A DNA stretch of 64,000 bases from Mesobacillus harenae (lineage in GTDB: Bacteria; Bacillota; Bacilli; Bacillales; Cytobacillaceae), in NCBI RefSeq assembly GCF_013343715.1, contig NZ_JABUNR010000016.1:62001-126000 (forward strand), read 5' to 3'. The notes under the pieces were generated by a model, which saw only the letters and a program-made list of their open reading frames with translations, had not been told where the DNA came from and ran no database searches. Below are positions 1 through 9,570 of this stretch, piece by piece (within the stretch, counting starts at the first letter, position 1; each line of letters begins with the position of its first letter). The translations under genes were made by a program, and so were the position numbers.

Positions 1-331
1 CAATTAGTTCCTTTGCATAAATGGCATTTGTATAGGTACTTGTTGCTTTTTCCTCTTCTAAAATCCGACTCCTAGGTATTCCCAATGCAAGGGCTTCATC
101 AGTTGATGAAAACTTCACTGTCGAGTTTGTTAATAACAGAAAGTCACCATACCCATTGTTGTATAGTTCTGCCCCCTTTTGAAGTCTATCCTCCTCCCCG
201 CTTAACACCACAATAACATCCGATTTCTGAGGAGTTTCATTTACCACCAGATAGTCGCCTAAATTGAGAAAAATGATCACTATTCCAATGGATAATAGAA
301 GGAGGAAACTCTTTTTAACCGGTTTTTTCAT
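1..331 (-). CDS. YdcF/SanA-type (DUF218) membrane-anchored protein, partial
   Basis: The reading frame starts at ATG 331 and runs off the left edge, giving about 110 residues. It opens with a basic stretch (MKKPVKK), a single hydrophobic segment at about residues 8-25 and then DVIVVLSGEEDRLQKGAELY. This matches the start of the DUF218 fold, where an IVVL-G motif precedes an arginine and a G-x-x-L-Y helix. DUF218 proteins are envelope-facing and their substrates are poorly known. The upstream sequence AGGTAAC serves as ribosome binding site. It is the last visible gene of the exopolysaccharide operon, about 100 bp beyond the flippase, so a role in envelope or polysaccharide maturation is inferred. 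Confidence 0.75.
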   Translation of the reverse strand, partial: MKKPVKKSFLLLLSIGIVIIFLNLGDYLVVNETPQKSDVIVVLSGEEDRLQKGAELYNNGYGDFLLLTNSTVKFSSTDEALALGIPRSRILEEEKATSTYTNAIYAKELI

Positions 332-369
332 AAAGTTACCTGCTTAACATTTATTTTCTCCATGAGTTT

Positions 370-419
370 CAAGGCTCCCTGACTGCCCGTGGAAAGCGAA
401 GTGCCTGGAGCTGAAAATT
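370..419 (-). repeat. Truncated copy of GC-rich dispersed repeat
   Basis: On the minus strand this reads CAGGCACTTCGCTTTCCACG followed by GGCAGTCAGGGAGCC. It matches the first 45 or so bases of the fuller copy at 14577-14762 with few differences. It lies between the flippase and YdcF-type genes. Confidence 0.7.
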
Positions 420-429
420 TATTAGAGAT

Positions 430-1971
430 TTAACTTACTTTACTAGTTAAATGGGCGCGTCTTTTACCAATTAACATGCTAAAAACTCCGCGTAAATAAA
501 CAAATTCCTCTGATTTCCTAAAGACTGTGTAAAAGACAAGATTAGAAATCACCAATCCGATCAGACAAAAAAGAAAAAATAGAAACACATTTCCTGTGTA
601 AAGACTCTTCACGAGGTAATCCATGATACCGGCGCAAATGGTCACTAATGATGCATAGATTAAATACCTGCCAAAATAACTTTTTACTTTTCTATTGAAA
701 ACATATTTAAAAATCACATAAGGGTCATACCAAAAATAGATACACAGCCTGCTAATGACCGTCCCGTATATAACTCCGGCAATTCCTATATAGGATGCCA
801 AGAAAACCGATACAGCAATATTGATAACCGCTGCAAATAGCGGCCGGTATTTACCCTTTTTAAAAAGCCCGGTGGTTTCCCTGTAAATGGAAGAAGCATA
901 TTGCATTCCTGCTGTATAAAAATTAATGATAATGGCAAGCACGACTAGCTTATTCAATAAATATTGGTCTCCGATCCACAGAGAAATAAATGGGTTAATT
1001 AATGCCCACAAACATATGCTGCACATTCCGAAGAACCAGAAATTCGAAAAGTTAATCACTCGAAAAATAAGGTACTTTTTATCAGTATCTTCACTTACAA
1101 TCAGGTTTCCGACACTGGCTGTTAACGAGGAAAAAATAAAGCCTAACATCATAGACACAGTGCCCAAAATCAGCAAGTAGTTTGAATAAACCCCAACAAA
1201 ATGAACGCCTATGAATATTGAGATAATGATATTATCTGTCCCGCTAATGATAACCCCGCTAATTTTGTATAACATTAAGGCGTACAGATTCTGAAAAAAG
1301 CTCTTTCTATCTCCAGCTGATAGTTTATTGTTATTCTTCTCTTTCAAAAATGGATATAATTTATTTGCTTTATAGGCAACATATAAGTTTTCCAAACTAT
1401 TAAATACAATTTGAATGGTCAGATAGAATAAATAGTCCCCGACAACAACCAATTGCAGCAACTGGAAGAGGTTTAATGTGACCGTAGCTGCTGTATGGAT
1501 TTTAGAGATGATATAATTTTTTTGATCTGCAATAATAATTGATTTCTTATAGATTAAGAAATAAGAGAGAACTGAATTGATCAGAAACAACAGGTAGAAA
1601 GTATTTATATTTTGGATATTCGTGTCTTTTCCGACGATAAGAGGAAGAAAGGGCATTAAGCAAAGTCCATTTATGAGAATGGCACTTCCGACCATTCGAT
1701 ATGCCTTCTTATATAAATTCATGAGAGCCTGAATTTTTATATAATCTTTATCTGCCAAAGGTTTATAGAGACTGTAAACGATTGCTGAGTCAAACCCCAA
1801 ATTCGCCACAGATAACATGACCAAAATACTGGTGAATAAGCTATTAAGCCCTAAATAATCCATCCCTAATTCTTTAATAAATATTGTCCGAACGATAAAA
1901 CCCATTAAAGAAATGATAATTTGGCCAGACAATCCAAACGCCATATTTTTAAAAGAATTTTGTATTCTCAT
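430..1971 (-). CDS. Oligosaccharide flippase (Wzx/EpsK-like)
   Basis: A 513-residue polytopic membrane protein of the polysaccharide biosynthesis (MATE/MOP superfamily) type, with about 12-14 hydrophobic segments. The N-terminal part GFIVRTIFIKELGMDYLGLN, with an arginine near the end of the first helix and a YLGL-x-S-L-F-T-S motif, is typical of Wzx-like flippases. It is expected to move undecaprenyl-linked repeat units across the membrane for assembly outside. It starts at ATG 1971 with AAGGTAAGGG just upstream. Its place at the far end of the eps operon agrees with EpsK of B. subtilis, but orthology was not tested. The product should act with the EpsG-type polymerase at 5329-6426. Confidence 0.85.
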   Translation of the reverse strand: MRIQNSFKNMAFGLSGQIIISLMGFIVRTIFIKELGMDYLGLNSLFTSILVMLSVANLGFDSAIVYSLYKPLADKDYIKIQALMNLYKKAYRMVGSAILINGLCLMPFLPLIVGKDTNIQNINTFYLLFLINSVLSYFLIYKKSIIIADQKNYIISKIHTAATVTLNLFQLLQLVVVGDYLFYLTIQIVFNSLENLYVAYKANKLYPFLKEKNNNKLSAGDRKSFFQNLYALMLYKISGVIISGTDNIIISIFIGVHFVGVYSNYLLILGTVSMMLGFIFSSLTASVGNLIVSEDTDKKYLIFRVINFSNFWFFGMCSICLWALINPFISLWIGDQYLLNKLVVLAIIINFYTAGMQYASSIYRETTGLFKKGKYRPLFAAVINIAVSVFLASYIGIAGVIYGTVISRLCIYFWYDPYVIFKYVFNRKVKSYFGRYLIYASLVTICAGIMDYLVKSLYTGNVFLFFLFCLIGLVISNLVFYTVFRKSEEFVYLRGVFSMLIGKRRAHLTSKVS

Positions 1972-2183
1972 TATCCCTTACCTTCTGCTTCATTTTATTG
2001 TCTCGTTTGTTTTCACCATCTTTTTTTAAAAAACTGTTTTCGTAAACTGAATTCCCGCTTATCCTCACCGGTATCGCACCCTTCAGCTTATTCAACTTTT
2101 GTTTCCCCTACAAAACAGCAATCTTATAGAAAAGAGCTTTTGTAAAGACTTCTCTCCTGCCATACTAATTCATACAAGTCTCC

Positions 2184-3269
2184 TTAATTAGATAATAACT
2201 GTTGGTTAAGGCTACTAAAGTAATCATGTCTAAGGGAATGGTCATTTTTTTCACGTACAATTTTCAGGGAATTTATTGCATTAAGAATACTAGTCTCATT
2301 TGGCTCGGTGATAAGTTTCATATAGTTTAAATCTTCAAGCCAGCTGTAGCCTTCCATGACTTTATGATCAAACGACCTTAATACAACACATGGTGTTTCG
2401 GTTATCGCACAAAAGATCATTCCATGTAACCGATCCGTTACGACCACCTCCGCACCGCGAAGTTTATTCCAGAGTGCCGTTAATTCATTTTCCCTTGTCT
2501 TTTCGTTTACTCTATATCCTATAGTAGTAGAGAACTTTTCAAGCTCACCATAGTTTTCAATTAAAGTCTTTTCAATAAGCTCTCTGCCGTTTTCCTTTAG
2601 GTAGCTTTCTTTATCCTTACGAAGACATAATAAAATTCCGCTACGCTCTTTGGCAGATTTGTCTTTCTCATTTAAATATAAAACGATATCTGGATGTTTT
2701 ATAATTTTACAGTTGTTAAAATGTTTCTTCATGAACTTCCACGAAGATTCATCTCTTGCTAAAATGGTTAAATTGGGATGTGAGTTGTAAACTTTTTTTG
2801 AAATCCGCAGTTCGCTTTTCCCGTATTTCGTATTGGTAAAGTGGACAGTTGCCGGAAGGTTAATGATTTTAAAGTCATGAAATGTCTTTATGATAAACCG
2901 CCTCGTCCATTCTTCATTTCGGTACAGATCGCCCATATTGCCGCCGCCAATAATAAACACCAGGTCATTCGGGTTCATAACATCTCTGATTGCTTTTGCA
3001 TAAAGGTATATATCCCTGATGTTCACCTCAAGAATTTCATAATCAGAAAAATTTTCTTTTAAAAACTTTTTTCCAGCATAGGCAATCGCATGATCTCCTA
3101 AATTATCATGTGTGGGGATTAGCGTTAAAAGGATTTTCTTTTGAGTGCGGAATTTTTCAAACTTAGTTAAATATCTTTTACTTAACATATAATCAAGAGA
3201 AGCTTGCTTTTTTAAAATACAAAGTTCGGCAAGATTGATCTTTGCTCTTCTTAAATTGATCACACTCAT
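2184..3269 (-). CDS. Polysaccharide pyruvyl transferase family protein
   Basis: A 361-residue cytoplasmic protein of the PS_pyruv_trans family (CsaB, EpsI and EpsO belong here). It would add ketal pyruvate from phosphoenolpyruvate to a sugar of the repeat unit, giving negative charge. Visible motifs are HDNLGDHA at residues 54-61, GGGNMGD at 108-114 and TDRLHGM at 278-284, all standard for the family. The length fits. It starts at ATG 3269 behind AGGAAGAGG. Genes on both sides are glycosyltransferase and flippase, so the target is most likely the exopolysaccharide. Which of EpsI or EpsO it corresponds to cannot be told by eye. Confidence 0.87.
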   Translation of the reverse strand: MSVINLRRAKINLAELCILKKQASLDYMLSKRYLTKFEKFRTQKKILLTLIPTHDNLGDHAIAYAGKKFLKENFSDYEILEVNIRDIYLYAKAIRDVMNPNDLVFIIGGGNMGDLYRNEEWTRRFIIKTFHDFKIINLPATVHFTNTKYGKSELRISKKVYNSHPNLTILARDESSWKFMKKHFNNCKIIKHPDIVLYLNEKDKSAKERSGILLCLRKDKESYLKENGRELIEKTLIENYGELEKFSTTIGYRVNEKTRENELTALWNKLRGAEVVVTDRLHGMIFCAITETPCVVLRSFDHKVMEGYSWLEDLNYMKLITEPNETSILNAINSLKIVREKNDHSLRHDYFSSLNQQLLSN

Positions 3270-3306
3270 ACCTCTTCCTAATCGTGTTTTATGTTAAGTA
3301 TTAATC

Positions 3307-4143
3307 TTAGTTCGTATTTTTGACGCTTGTTCTTTCAACCGAAAGTCTTCGTTCTTGTCTCTGTTTCATGATTTCTTTTGGAACGAGGCCTGCCATTACA
3401 GGTTTAAACATATAAATATACAGCCAGATAGGCAGTTTCATATCTTTATAGCCGTTAAACCTCATAACAACCTCCTTTAATCGGTCTCTATATTTTCTGC
3501 GTGAATAAGTATGTTTATCTTCTCTAACCCGGTAAAGAACATCAGGCATGTTATAGCCCACAAACCCCTTAGCGTAAAGCCTCATCCACAAATCATAATC
3601 CTGGCCTCTCCGTGTATACCAGGCAACTTTGTATTTCACTGCCTTTAGAACCTCACTTCTAAACATCGCCGTTGCATGACAAAATTGGGATCCGCTTGCC
3701 AGGTCCAACTTGATGGGCTGCTCTTTTAAAATTCTTGCTCCTCTAATTTCAGTTTCATCAAAAACTTCAGTTGCAGTCCCCACCCAACCGTATTCGGAGT
3801 TATTCAGCAGGAAGTTGACTTGTTTCTCTAATCTTTCAGGACGGGAAAAATCATCTGAATCCTGCCTGGCTAAAAATGGGCCGCTTGATACTTCAAGACA
3901 ACGATTTAAGCTATAGGCAAGCCCTTTATTCGTCTCATTTTTTATCAATATCATTTTACCTGGGTGTTTATTGACTAAATACTGGGCGACTAGGAGTGTA
4001 TTGTCTGCAGAGCCATCGTCACACATGATTAATTCCCAGTTCTCATAGGTTTGATTTAGTATTGATTGAACACAGCCTTCCAGCATTGTTGCACAATTAT
4101 AGATGCCCATTAATATTGAAACTTTAGGAGATTGTCCGTTCAT
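3307..4143 (-). CDS. Family 2 glycosyltransferase, EpsE-like
   Basis: A 278-residue GT-A fold glycosyltransferase. VSILMGIYN opens the nucleotide-binding fold, DDGS lies at 42-45 and the metal-binding DSDD at 95-98, followed by SRPERLEKQV. Length and domain layout match B. subtilis EpsE (also 278 residues), which both adds sugar and acts as a flagellar clutch. Whether the clutch function exists here cannot be judged from sequence. Start ATG 4143 (AAAGGAG upstream) lies inside the end of the preceding GT4 gene, a 20-base overlap that suggests translational coupling. The donor and acceptor sugars are unknown. Confidence 0.85.
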   Translation of the reverse strand: MNGQSPKVSILMGIYNCATMLEGCVQSILNQTYENWELIMCDDGSADNTLLVAQYLVNKHPGKMILIKNETNKGLAYSLNRCLEVSSGPFLARQDSDDFSRPERLEKQVNFLLNNSEYGWVGTATEVFDETEIRGARILKEQPIKLDLASGSQFCHATAMFRSEVLKAVKYKVAWYTRRGQDYDLWMRLYAKGFVGYNMPDVLYRVREDKHTYSRRKYRDRLKEVVMRFNGYKDMKLPIWLYIYMFKPVMAGLVPKEIMKQRQERRLSVERTSVKNTN

Positions 4144-5299
4144 CTGCTCTTACTCCTTTATAGGTTACGTATTGGTGATAGATCGCTGCTAACTGGCTCA
4201 TTGAGGTATCAAGTGAAAAAGCATGCGCATGTTCTAATGCGTTTTTACTCATTTCAGCGTACAACTCTTTATTCACGTACAAATTGACCAACGGCTGAAT
4301 GATCTCCTCTGGATTCTCAATATCCACTAAATAACCATTATAGTTTTCTTTTATTAAGTCTTTGTGGCCCTGTAAATTAGTAGCAATGATTGGTTTACCG
4401 CAGGCCATGTCTTCTACCAAATGGATGCCAAGCCCTTCGTTGCGGCTTGATGATACTCCGACATCTGAAAGCTGGACGATTTCGTCAATATCTTTCCTAA
4501 ACCCCAGAAAACGAACACACTCTTCGATCTTTAACTGTTGGACAAGAGTTTCACAATACGTTTGTGTATCACCAGTACCCGGCAACAGAAGCTTGATCCT
4601 TGGGATCTCCTTTTTGAGTTCAGGCAGAATTTTTAGTAACCATTCCTGGTTCTTCCTTTTTGAAAACTCGGCAGCATATACAAGGATAAAATCATCCTCG
4701 TTAAAATGATGCTTAGCCCTCAATTCTTGTTTCCGATGATTAGTCACCGGAAAAAATCGCGAAAGATTAACACCCATCCCATTTATTTTTTCAAGCCTTT
4801 TTACGGGAAAGTTACGGGTTAATGCGCATTCATAATCTTCTTGATTAATCGTAATTAAACAGTCCGTATACCTGGAAAGGAATTTCTCAATTGTAAAATA
4901 TAATAACCAGCTTGATCGGGAGCTTCCTTTAAAAAAATTGAACCCATGAGCTGTATAGAGTACGGCCGTACCATTTTTTCTGGTTGTACGCGCAGCGAGC
5001 CGGCCAACAGCTGCACTAACTGGAATGTGAAAATGAATCATATCAAAATGATGTTCACTAAATAGCCGTTTGAGTTGAAAATAGGCTTTAATATTAGTGA
5101 ATTCGAATGGTTTTCTCGCGATTGAAATAGGGTGTATGTGATCCGCATCTAAGATCGTCACCTCATCAATGTCATTAGCAGCAACGTGGACTTCATAGCC
5201 CATTTCCTTAAAAAACGTAAGACAAGGAATATGAAAAGCTTTTATGTGCCGTGCCATTGTAGCTACAAATAAAACCTTCGGAGATTCAATAATCATCAT
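4124..5299 (-). CDS. Family 4 glycosyltransferase, EpsD-like
   Basis: A 391-residue GT-B fold retaining glycosyltransferase. The N-terminal half begins KVLFVATMARHIKAFHIP, close to the start of B. subtilis EpsD in layout. The C-terminal half carries the GT4 signature: VGVSSSRNEGLG, then VEDMACGKPIIATN, with the E-x7-E-type donor-binding region. It starts with two adjacent ATGs at 5299 behind GGAAGGAG. It sits between the EpsG-type polymerase and the EpsE-like gene, the same company as in B. subtilis eps, though the order differs. It acts on the cytoplasmic face on lipid-linked intermediates. Confidence 0.86.
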   Translation of the reverse strand: MMIIESPKVLFVATMARHIKAFHIPCLTFFKEMGYEVHVAANDIDEVTILDADHIHPISIARKPFEFTNIKAYFQLKRLFSEHHFDMIHFHIPVSAAVGRLAARTTRKNGTAVLYTAHGFNFFKGSSRSSWLLYFTIEKFLSRYTDCLITINQEDYECALTRNFPVKRLEKINGMGVNLSRFFPVTNHRKQELRAKHHFNEDDFILVYAAEFSKRKNQEWLLKILPELKKEIPRIKLLLPGTGDTQTYCETLVQQLKIEECVRFLGFRKDIDEIVQLSDVGVSSSRNEGLGIHLVEDMACGKPIIATNLQGHKDLIKENYNGYLVDIENPEEIIQPLVNLYVNKELYAEMSKNALEHAHAFSLDTSMSQLAAIYHQYVTYKGVRADERTIS

Positions 5300-5328
5300 T
5301 ACTCCTTCCTTTTCTTTGATTCATCGAG

Positions 5329-6426
5329 TTATCTGATAAAGATCGTTCGGTAAGGCAATAAGTTAGAGTCCACTGGCAATAAGAGGTACATAAAAGCGAA
5401 ATAACATAGCAAAATTAGATAAGCTACAATTAAATAATCTTTTCTTTTAAAAATCTTTAACAGCTGCGGTATGAGAAAAATGACATATAAATCAGTAAAT
5501 ATCGTAAATCTGGCAAAGATAAAATCTTTCGTAGCAAGCAGCATTAACATCGCGTTTAATAAGCTGAAATTCAATAATATATCTATGTCAACACGACTAT
5601 GTTTTATTTTTCCATAAAAGATTGCACCGAGAATGACAGGGGTTACAGCGACTACAAACCTTAAGAAGTGAGCTCCTTTGTCCTGTGCCGAAAACCATCC
5701 ACTATAATTTCCGTACGCTGTTCCTTCTATGACGAAAAAAAGACCAGTTAAAAACTGATTAAAAAATAGACTAGCAAGAATGAAAAATCCTAGGATAATT
5801 AAATTCAACTTCGATTTAAACGGCCTTGCGACAAAAAAGTAAAAGAGAATAGCAATCAATGCTGAAGAATGGATGGCGGTTGCGATTAAGACAACAATAA
5901 GGTATTTTAAAAAGTTTTTTTCGAGAATAAATTTATAGCCAATAAATAAAATGGCTGCGGCTGCCCATTGGCTAACTCCGTTAAACGAACTGCCATAATT
6001 GAGAGTGAGTATGTATAAGATCACGGATAATACATAGTTATCTGAGTAATTCTCAAAAGCCTTATTTATTAAAAAACACGTAAGAAATGCATAAAATGCA
6101 AAGGTTACTTGGGGGTCATTAAAATTAACGGCTATGCCCCAGTTAATCAAGGTTGTTAAGTACTCCGGTGACCTTTCCAGAAAATCAGTAATCGTATAAT
6201 GTTCTGCAAAAGTAAAGATCCTTTCATATGTCCAGTAATCTGTCCCTACCCGCCACCTTAAAGCAGACACTAAAAACAGCGTGGCAAACACAAAAAAGGA
6301 AAATACACTATTGGGTTTAACATATCCCAGATAATTTAAAGGTTTATTTATCGATTTTTTTGATAAAGTAACTGCTAGAGAAGACCAAGTAACAACCATT
6401 GCTAAATTAAATAAATAGACCCCCAT
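5329..6426 (-). CDS. epsG: EpsG family polysaccharide polymerase
   Basis: A 365-residue multi-pass membrane protein. The EpsG family hallmark is visible near residues 50-70: SALRWRVGTDYWTYERIF, followed by a pair of long hydrophobic segments. EpsG-type proteins are Wzy-like polymerases that join repeat units outside the membrane. The start at ATG 6426 has a near-ideal AGGAGG ribosome binding site. Only 9 bases separate it from the preceding glycosyltransferase gene, so the two are co-transcribed. Family assignment is firm; the polymerase function is inferred from family knowledge. Confidence 0.88.
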   Translation of the reverse strand: MGVYLFNLAMVVTWSSLAVTLSKKSINKPLNYLGYVKPNSVFSFFVFATLFLVSALRWRVGTDYWTYERIFTFAEHYTITDFLERSPEYLTTLINWGIAVNFNDPQVTFAFYAFLTCFLINKAFENYSDNYVLSVILYILTLNYGSSFNGVSQWAAAAILFIGYKFILEKNFLKYLIVVLIATAIHSSALIAILFYFFVARPFKSKLNLIILGFFILASLFFNQFLTGLFFVIEGTAYGNYSGWFSAQDKGAHFLRFVVAVTPVILGAIFYGKIKHSRVDIDILLNFSLLNAMLMLLATKDFIFARFTIFTDLYVIFLIPQLLKIFKRKDYLIVAYLILLCYFAFMYLLLPVDSNLLPYRTIFIR

Positions 6427-6435
6427 ATTTTCCTC

Positions 6436-7461
6436 CTATAATCCCCTGACAATGGAAGTAAATTTACATAGTGCATGAATACCAAGCAGAGATTTTTTCT
6501 TGACGAGATTAAAAAGCAATTGATCCTGTATCGGGAGCGACAGCTTTGCGTTTCTTTGACAGCCTAGCTGTTCATCAAATTCTAAAAGCGTTTTTATTTG
6601 CATCCTTTTATTTGTAAAAGGTAAATCCTTATCCTCACTTACATTTTTTAGAGCCGACTTTAAAACTCTAAAATATAAAAGTAAGGACTGGTTTAGCACA
6701 GTCTTTTCTTCAAAACCCCAGTCCCGAAGCAGATCGACTCTCAAGGTGGCTGCTCTTAACTTTAATTCATAAAAATCTTTGTATTTTGCGTTACCCAGGG
6801 TCATGCGGGGTCTTTGGATATAGTGATAGAAGCTCTTTTCAATAAACCCGAGTTTTTTTATAGACCGTAAAACAGAGTAATTAAATTCAATATCTTCTAT
6901 TAAAGACAACCCTTTGACAAACCTAAACCCACCCTCTTTTATCGAGCCTGCTTTATATAACTTATTCCAGGCATAGCCAATATAGTTATAAAAGTCATCA
7001 TTGAGTTTGATTTGATTCATATTTTCATTTGAATAAATTCCGCCCGGTGGAATCACCTGATGAGAATGGATTATGACCTGGTTATGATTCTCATAATCGG
7101 CTGTATAGCCAAACACGACAACATCAAGATCGTTATCCTCAGCAAATCTAACTGTTTCTTCCAGCAAGTGAGCCTCTATGTAATCATCACTATCCAAAAA
7201 ATAAAGATAGTGTCCGTTTGCATTCTCAATTCCTCTGTTTCTTGCATCTGAAAGTCCGCCATTTTCTTTGTAAAGCACTCTTACTCGATGATCGTGTACA
7301 GCAAATCTTTCAGCTTTTTCTCCACTGTTGTCAGGTGAGCCGTCGATGACAACCAAAAGTTCAAGGTTTTGGTAACTCTGTCGTAAAACACTTTCAATTG
7401 ACTTAGCAATATAGTTCTCCACGTTATAGACTGGCATAATTACGCTAACCAATGGTTCCAT
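6436..7461 (-). CDS. Family 2 glycosyltransferase, EpsJ/EpsH-like
   Basis: A 341-residue GT-A glycosyltransferase. PLVSVIMPVYNVENYI opens the fold; VVIDGSPDNSG is the nucleotide-binding site, GGLSDARNRGIENA the canonical next motif and FLDSDDYI the metal-binding site. This motif set is typical of GT2 enzymes such as EpsJ and EpsH. The C-terminal third has no recognisable motif and probably binds acceptor. It starts at ATG 7461 (GGTGGTGTG upstream) and overlaps the preceding gene by 17 bases. Sugar specificity cannot be read. Confidence 0.85.
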   Translation of the reverse strand: MEPLVSVIMPVYNVENYIAKSIESVLRQSYQNLELLVVIDGSPDNSGEKAERFAVHDHRVRVLYKENGGLSDARNRGIENANGHYLYFLDSDDYIEAHLLEETVRFAEDNDLDVVVFGYTADYENHNQVIIHSHQVIPPGGIYSNENMNQIKLNDDFYNYIGYAWNKLYKAGSIKEGGFRFVKGLSLIEDIEFNYSVLRSIKKLGFIEKSFYHYIQRPRMTLGNAKYKDFYELKLRAATLRVDLLRDWGFEEKTVLNQSLLLYFRVLKSALKNVSEDKDLPFTNKRMQIKTLLEFDEQLGCQRNAKLSLPIQDQLLFNLVKKKSLLGIHALCKFTSIVRGL

Positions 7462-8575
7462 AGCTCACACCACCTTCCAGCAGGTTTTCCACTTCTTTTA
7501 CTGTTTGTTCAATACTAAAAAAAGCTTTTCGCTCTTTTGATTTCTCTCGATAATAGTTTAGTAAGCTTCTATCATTTAAAAGCTGTAAAATTCCCTCATA
7601 TAAATGTTCTTCATCATTATCAACAATAAGGCCATACTCATTATTTTCTCCAAGTATTTCAGTCATCCCCGAGCACATGGTTGTGATAACAGGCAATTCG
7701 AGGATAATGGCTTCAGATACAGCTGTACTAAGTCCCTCAGCTCTAGAAGAACAAACAAACAAATCACAGCTTTTCATATATTTATATGGGTTTTTATGAA
7801 AACCCATTAAGTGAACGGTATCAGATAGATTGTTTTCTTGAATGTATTTTTCTAATGCCTGCTTTTCTTCACCATCTCCAAAGATAAATAAATCATGTTC
7901 AAGGCCATTTTCGATTAAACGTTTATGAACTCTCAATAAGCGATCATAGCCTTTGACATGAACCAGCCTGCCAACTGTGCATAGCTGAGGTCTGTTATTG
8001 TTAAAGACATTTTCAATAAGCGATTCCTTTGAATCGTTAACTAGTTTTTCAACATCATTCGTGTTATACCGAACGAATAAATTCTTATGAATACCAGTTA
8101 CCTCAGAAAAAGAATCGACTACTGTTTTGGATACACCTACAATCCCATCAAACTTTCTCATACTCGTTACTAACTCTTTTTTGTTCCAAAAACACTTTTG
8201 CAGAGACGAGTTTCGAATGTCTGTATGCAGCCAGGCAATCCTTTTAGTTTTTGGGTTTCTGCAGCCGCTGACAATGCGTGTCGGGATCCCGTGCATGTAA
8301 GCAATAACGATGTCATACTCGCCTTTAATCATTAAAAAATAAAGAAGCTTGGGCGGAAACAGCTTGAGTATATGGGAGTTGCCTCTGAACACTCTCTTAA
8401 ACACATAGTCATACTTTATATCACTGCCTAAATACTCTCGATTTACTCCAACATCAAAAAGAGTTTTCACTGTGATTTCGTACTTGTTTTTATTTAAATG
8501 ATTGACCAGGTTAACCAATACTTTTTCAGCTCCACCACCACCAAGTGAGTTAATCAGAAAGAGTACCTTTTTCAC
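7445..8575 (-). CDS. Family 4 glycosyltransferase
   Basis: A GT-B glycosyltransferase of 376 residues. The N-terminus KKVLFLINSLGGGGAEKVL is a typical GT4 glycine-rich start and SSRAEGLSTAVSEAIILELP is the donor-binding signature. A longer frame begins at TTG 8602, but I chose GTG 8575 because AGAGGTGA lies 5 bases ahead of it and the encoded start then matches the family. It may correspond to EpsF by context. It overlaps the next gene by 17 bases, a sign of coupling. Confidence 0.84.
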   Translation of the reverse strand: MKKVLFLINSLGGGGAEKVLVNLVNHLNKNKYEITVKTLFDVGVNREYLGSDIKYDYVFKRVFRGNSHILKLFPPKLLYFLMIKGEYDIVIAYMHGIPTRIVSGCRNPKTKRIAWLHTDIRNSSLQKCFWNKKELVTSMRKFDGIVGVSKTVVDSFSEVTGIHKNLFVRYNTNDVEKLVNDSKESLIENVFNNNRPQLCTVGRLVHVKGYDRLLRVHKRLIENGLEHDLFIFGDGEEKQALEKYIQENNLSDTVHLMGFHKNPYKYMKSCDLFVCSSRAEGLSTAVSEAIILELPVITTMCSGMTEILGENNEYGLIVDNDEEHLYEGILQLLNDRSLLNYYREKSKERKAFFSIEQTVKEVENLLEGGVSYGTIG

Positions 8576-8640
8576 TATTTTCACCTCTGTGCGCTCCGTC
8601 AAAAAATATGCGATCGAATGTCTGTTCAGAAGAGGAGCGA

Positions 8641-9570
8641 TTACTCTCCTGTAATTTTGGGCGGTAAAGTTAGCCAGTCACCAATAATCCGATCATATTC
8701 TTCAGGTTCAAATTTCCCTGTACCGCTTTCATGAAAAAACGTTAACTCGCCAAAATACAATTTTCCATTCACATCGTAAAAGTCTGCTCTGACATGAGGG
8801 AAATCCTTTGACAGCTCTCCAGCGATCCTTATCATACTTTGAAGGCTGTTTGGTTTTTCAACCTCTGTTTCTGAGTTTTCATAATTAATCCGGAAGGGCA
8901 TCAGGTTCCATTGAGGATCATATAAATTCCTTCTATGATTAGAGAATCTGCCCAAATCTACTTGGATCATTCGCGGTTCTCCATTAAAACAAAAGACCTT
9001 ATAGTCCCTTAATTCTCCAGAGCTATCTTCTAAGTATTTCTCACAAATAATCCGCGGTTTGATATCTCGGTAAACCCATTCTCTGCCGTAAAAGTAAAGA
9101 TTCTGTTTCATCCAGCTCTTCATGATTTTTTTCCAAACTGGCCAGTTTATTTGATCTTTTTGATGGACAATTAAGTTCCAGCCGCTTCCATGGGTTCCTT
9201 TTAGCACGAACCTATCTGGCAGCTCTTCTAGGTTGATATCATCAACCGATTCATACTGAGCAATTAATTCGTTTAATAAGTAACCATAGCCTTTGTCTTC
9301 TAGGTATTGCCTGACCCCATATTTATCAGCACATTGAGTCATTAAAGAATCTCGATAATTTAGCTTTAGCCATTGTAATTTTTCATTAAAGGTTTGCGGA
9401 TTCGTTAAATCAAGCGTTTTTTTAAATGCATCCTGATATAACTTTTGAACGTATTCCTCATCCGAGACTTTTTTGAAGTCCAAATTCCCTCTTATTCTTC
9501 TTTGTTCGTTCCAGATTAACAGGACTCGGTCGTTCTCTTTGATTCTTTTAAATTTTTCAAGAACACTCAA
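8641..9570 (-). CDS. TupA-like ATP-grasp protein
   Basis: A 309-residue protein matching the ATP-grasp family named for TupA of Bacillus halodurans teichuronopeptide synthesis. Seen are NPQTFNEKLQWLKLN near the N-terminus, DKYGVRQYLEDKGYGYLL, the ATP-binding strand DRFVLKGTHGSG, ICEKYL followed by DYKVFCFNGEP, and the acidic metal-binding end RADFYDVNGKLYFGELTFF. ATP-grasp enzymes ligate a carboxylate to an amine through an acyl phosphate, so this one may attach an amino acid or other amine to a uronic acid on the polymer. TTG at 9570 follows GGGGGG by 6 bases and is taken as start. It is not part of the standard B. subtilis eps operon. Confidence 0.82.
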   Translation of the reverse strand: MSVLEKFKRIKENDRVLLIWNEQRRIRGNLDFKKVSDEEYVQKLYQDAFKKTLDLTNPQTFNEKLQWLKLNYRDSLMTQCADKYGVRQYLEDKGYGYLLNELIAQYESVDDINLEELPDRFVLKGTHGSGWNLIVHQKDQINWPVWKKIMKSWMKQNLYFYGREWVYRDIKPRIICEKYLEDSSGELRDYKVFCFNGEPRMIQVDLGRFSNHRRNLYDPQWNLMPFRINYENSETEVEKPNSLQSMIRIAGELSKDFPHVRADFYDVNGKLYFGELTFFHESGTGKFEPEEYDRIIGDWLTLPPKITGE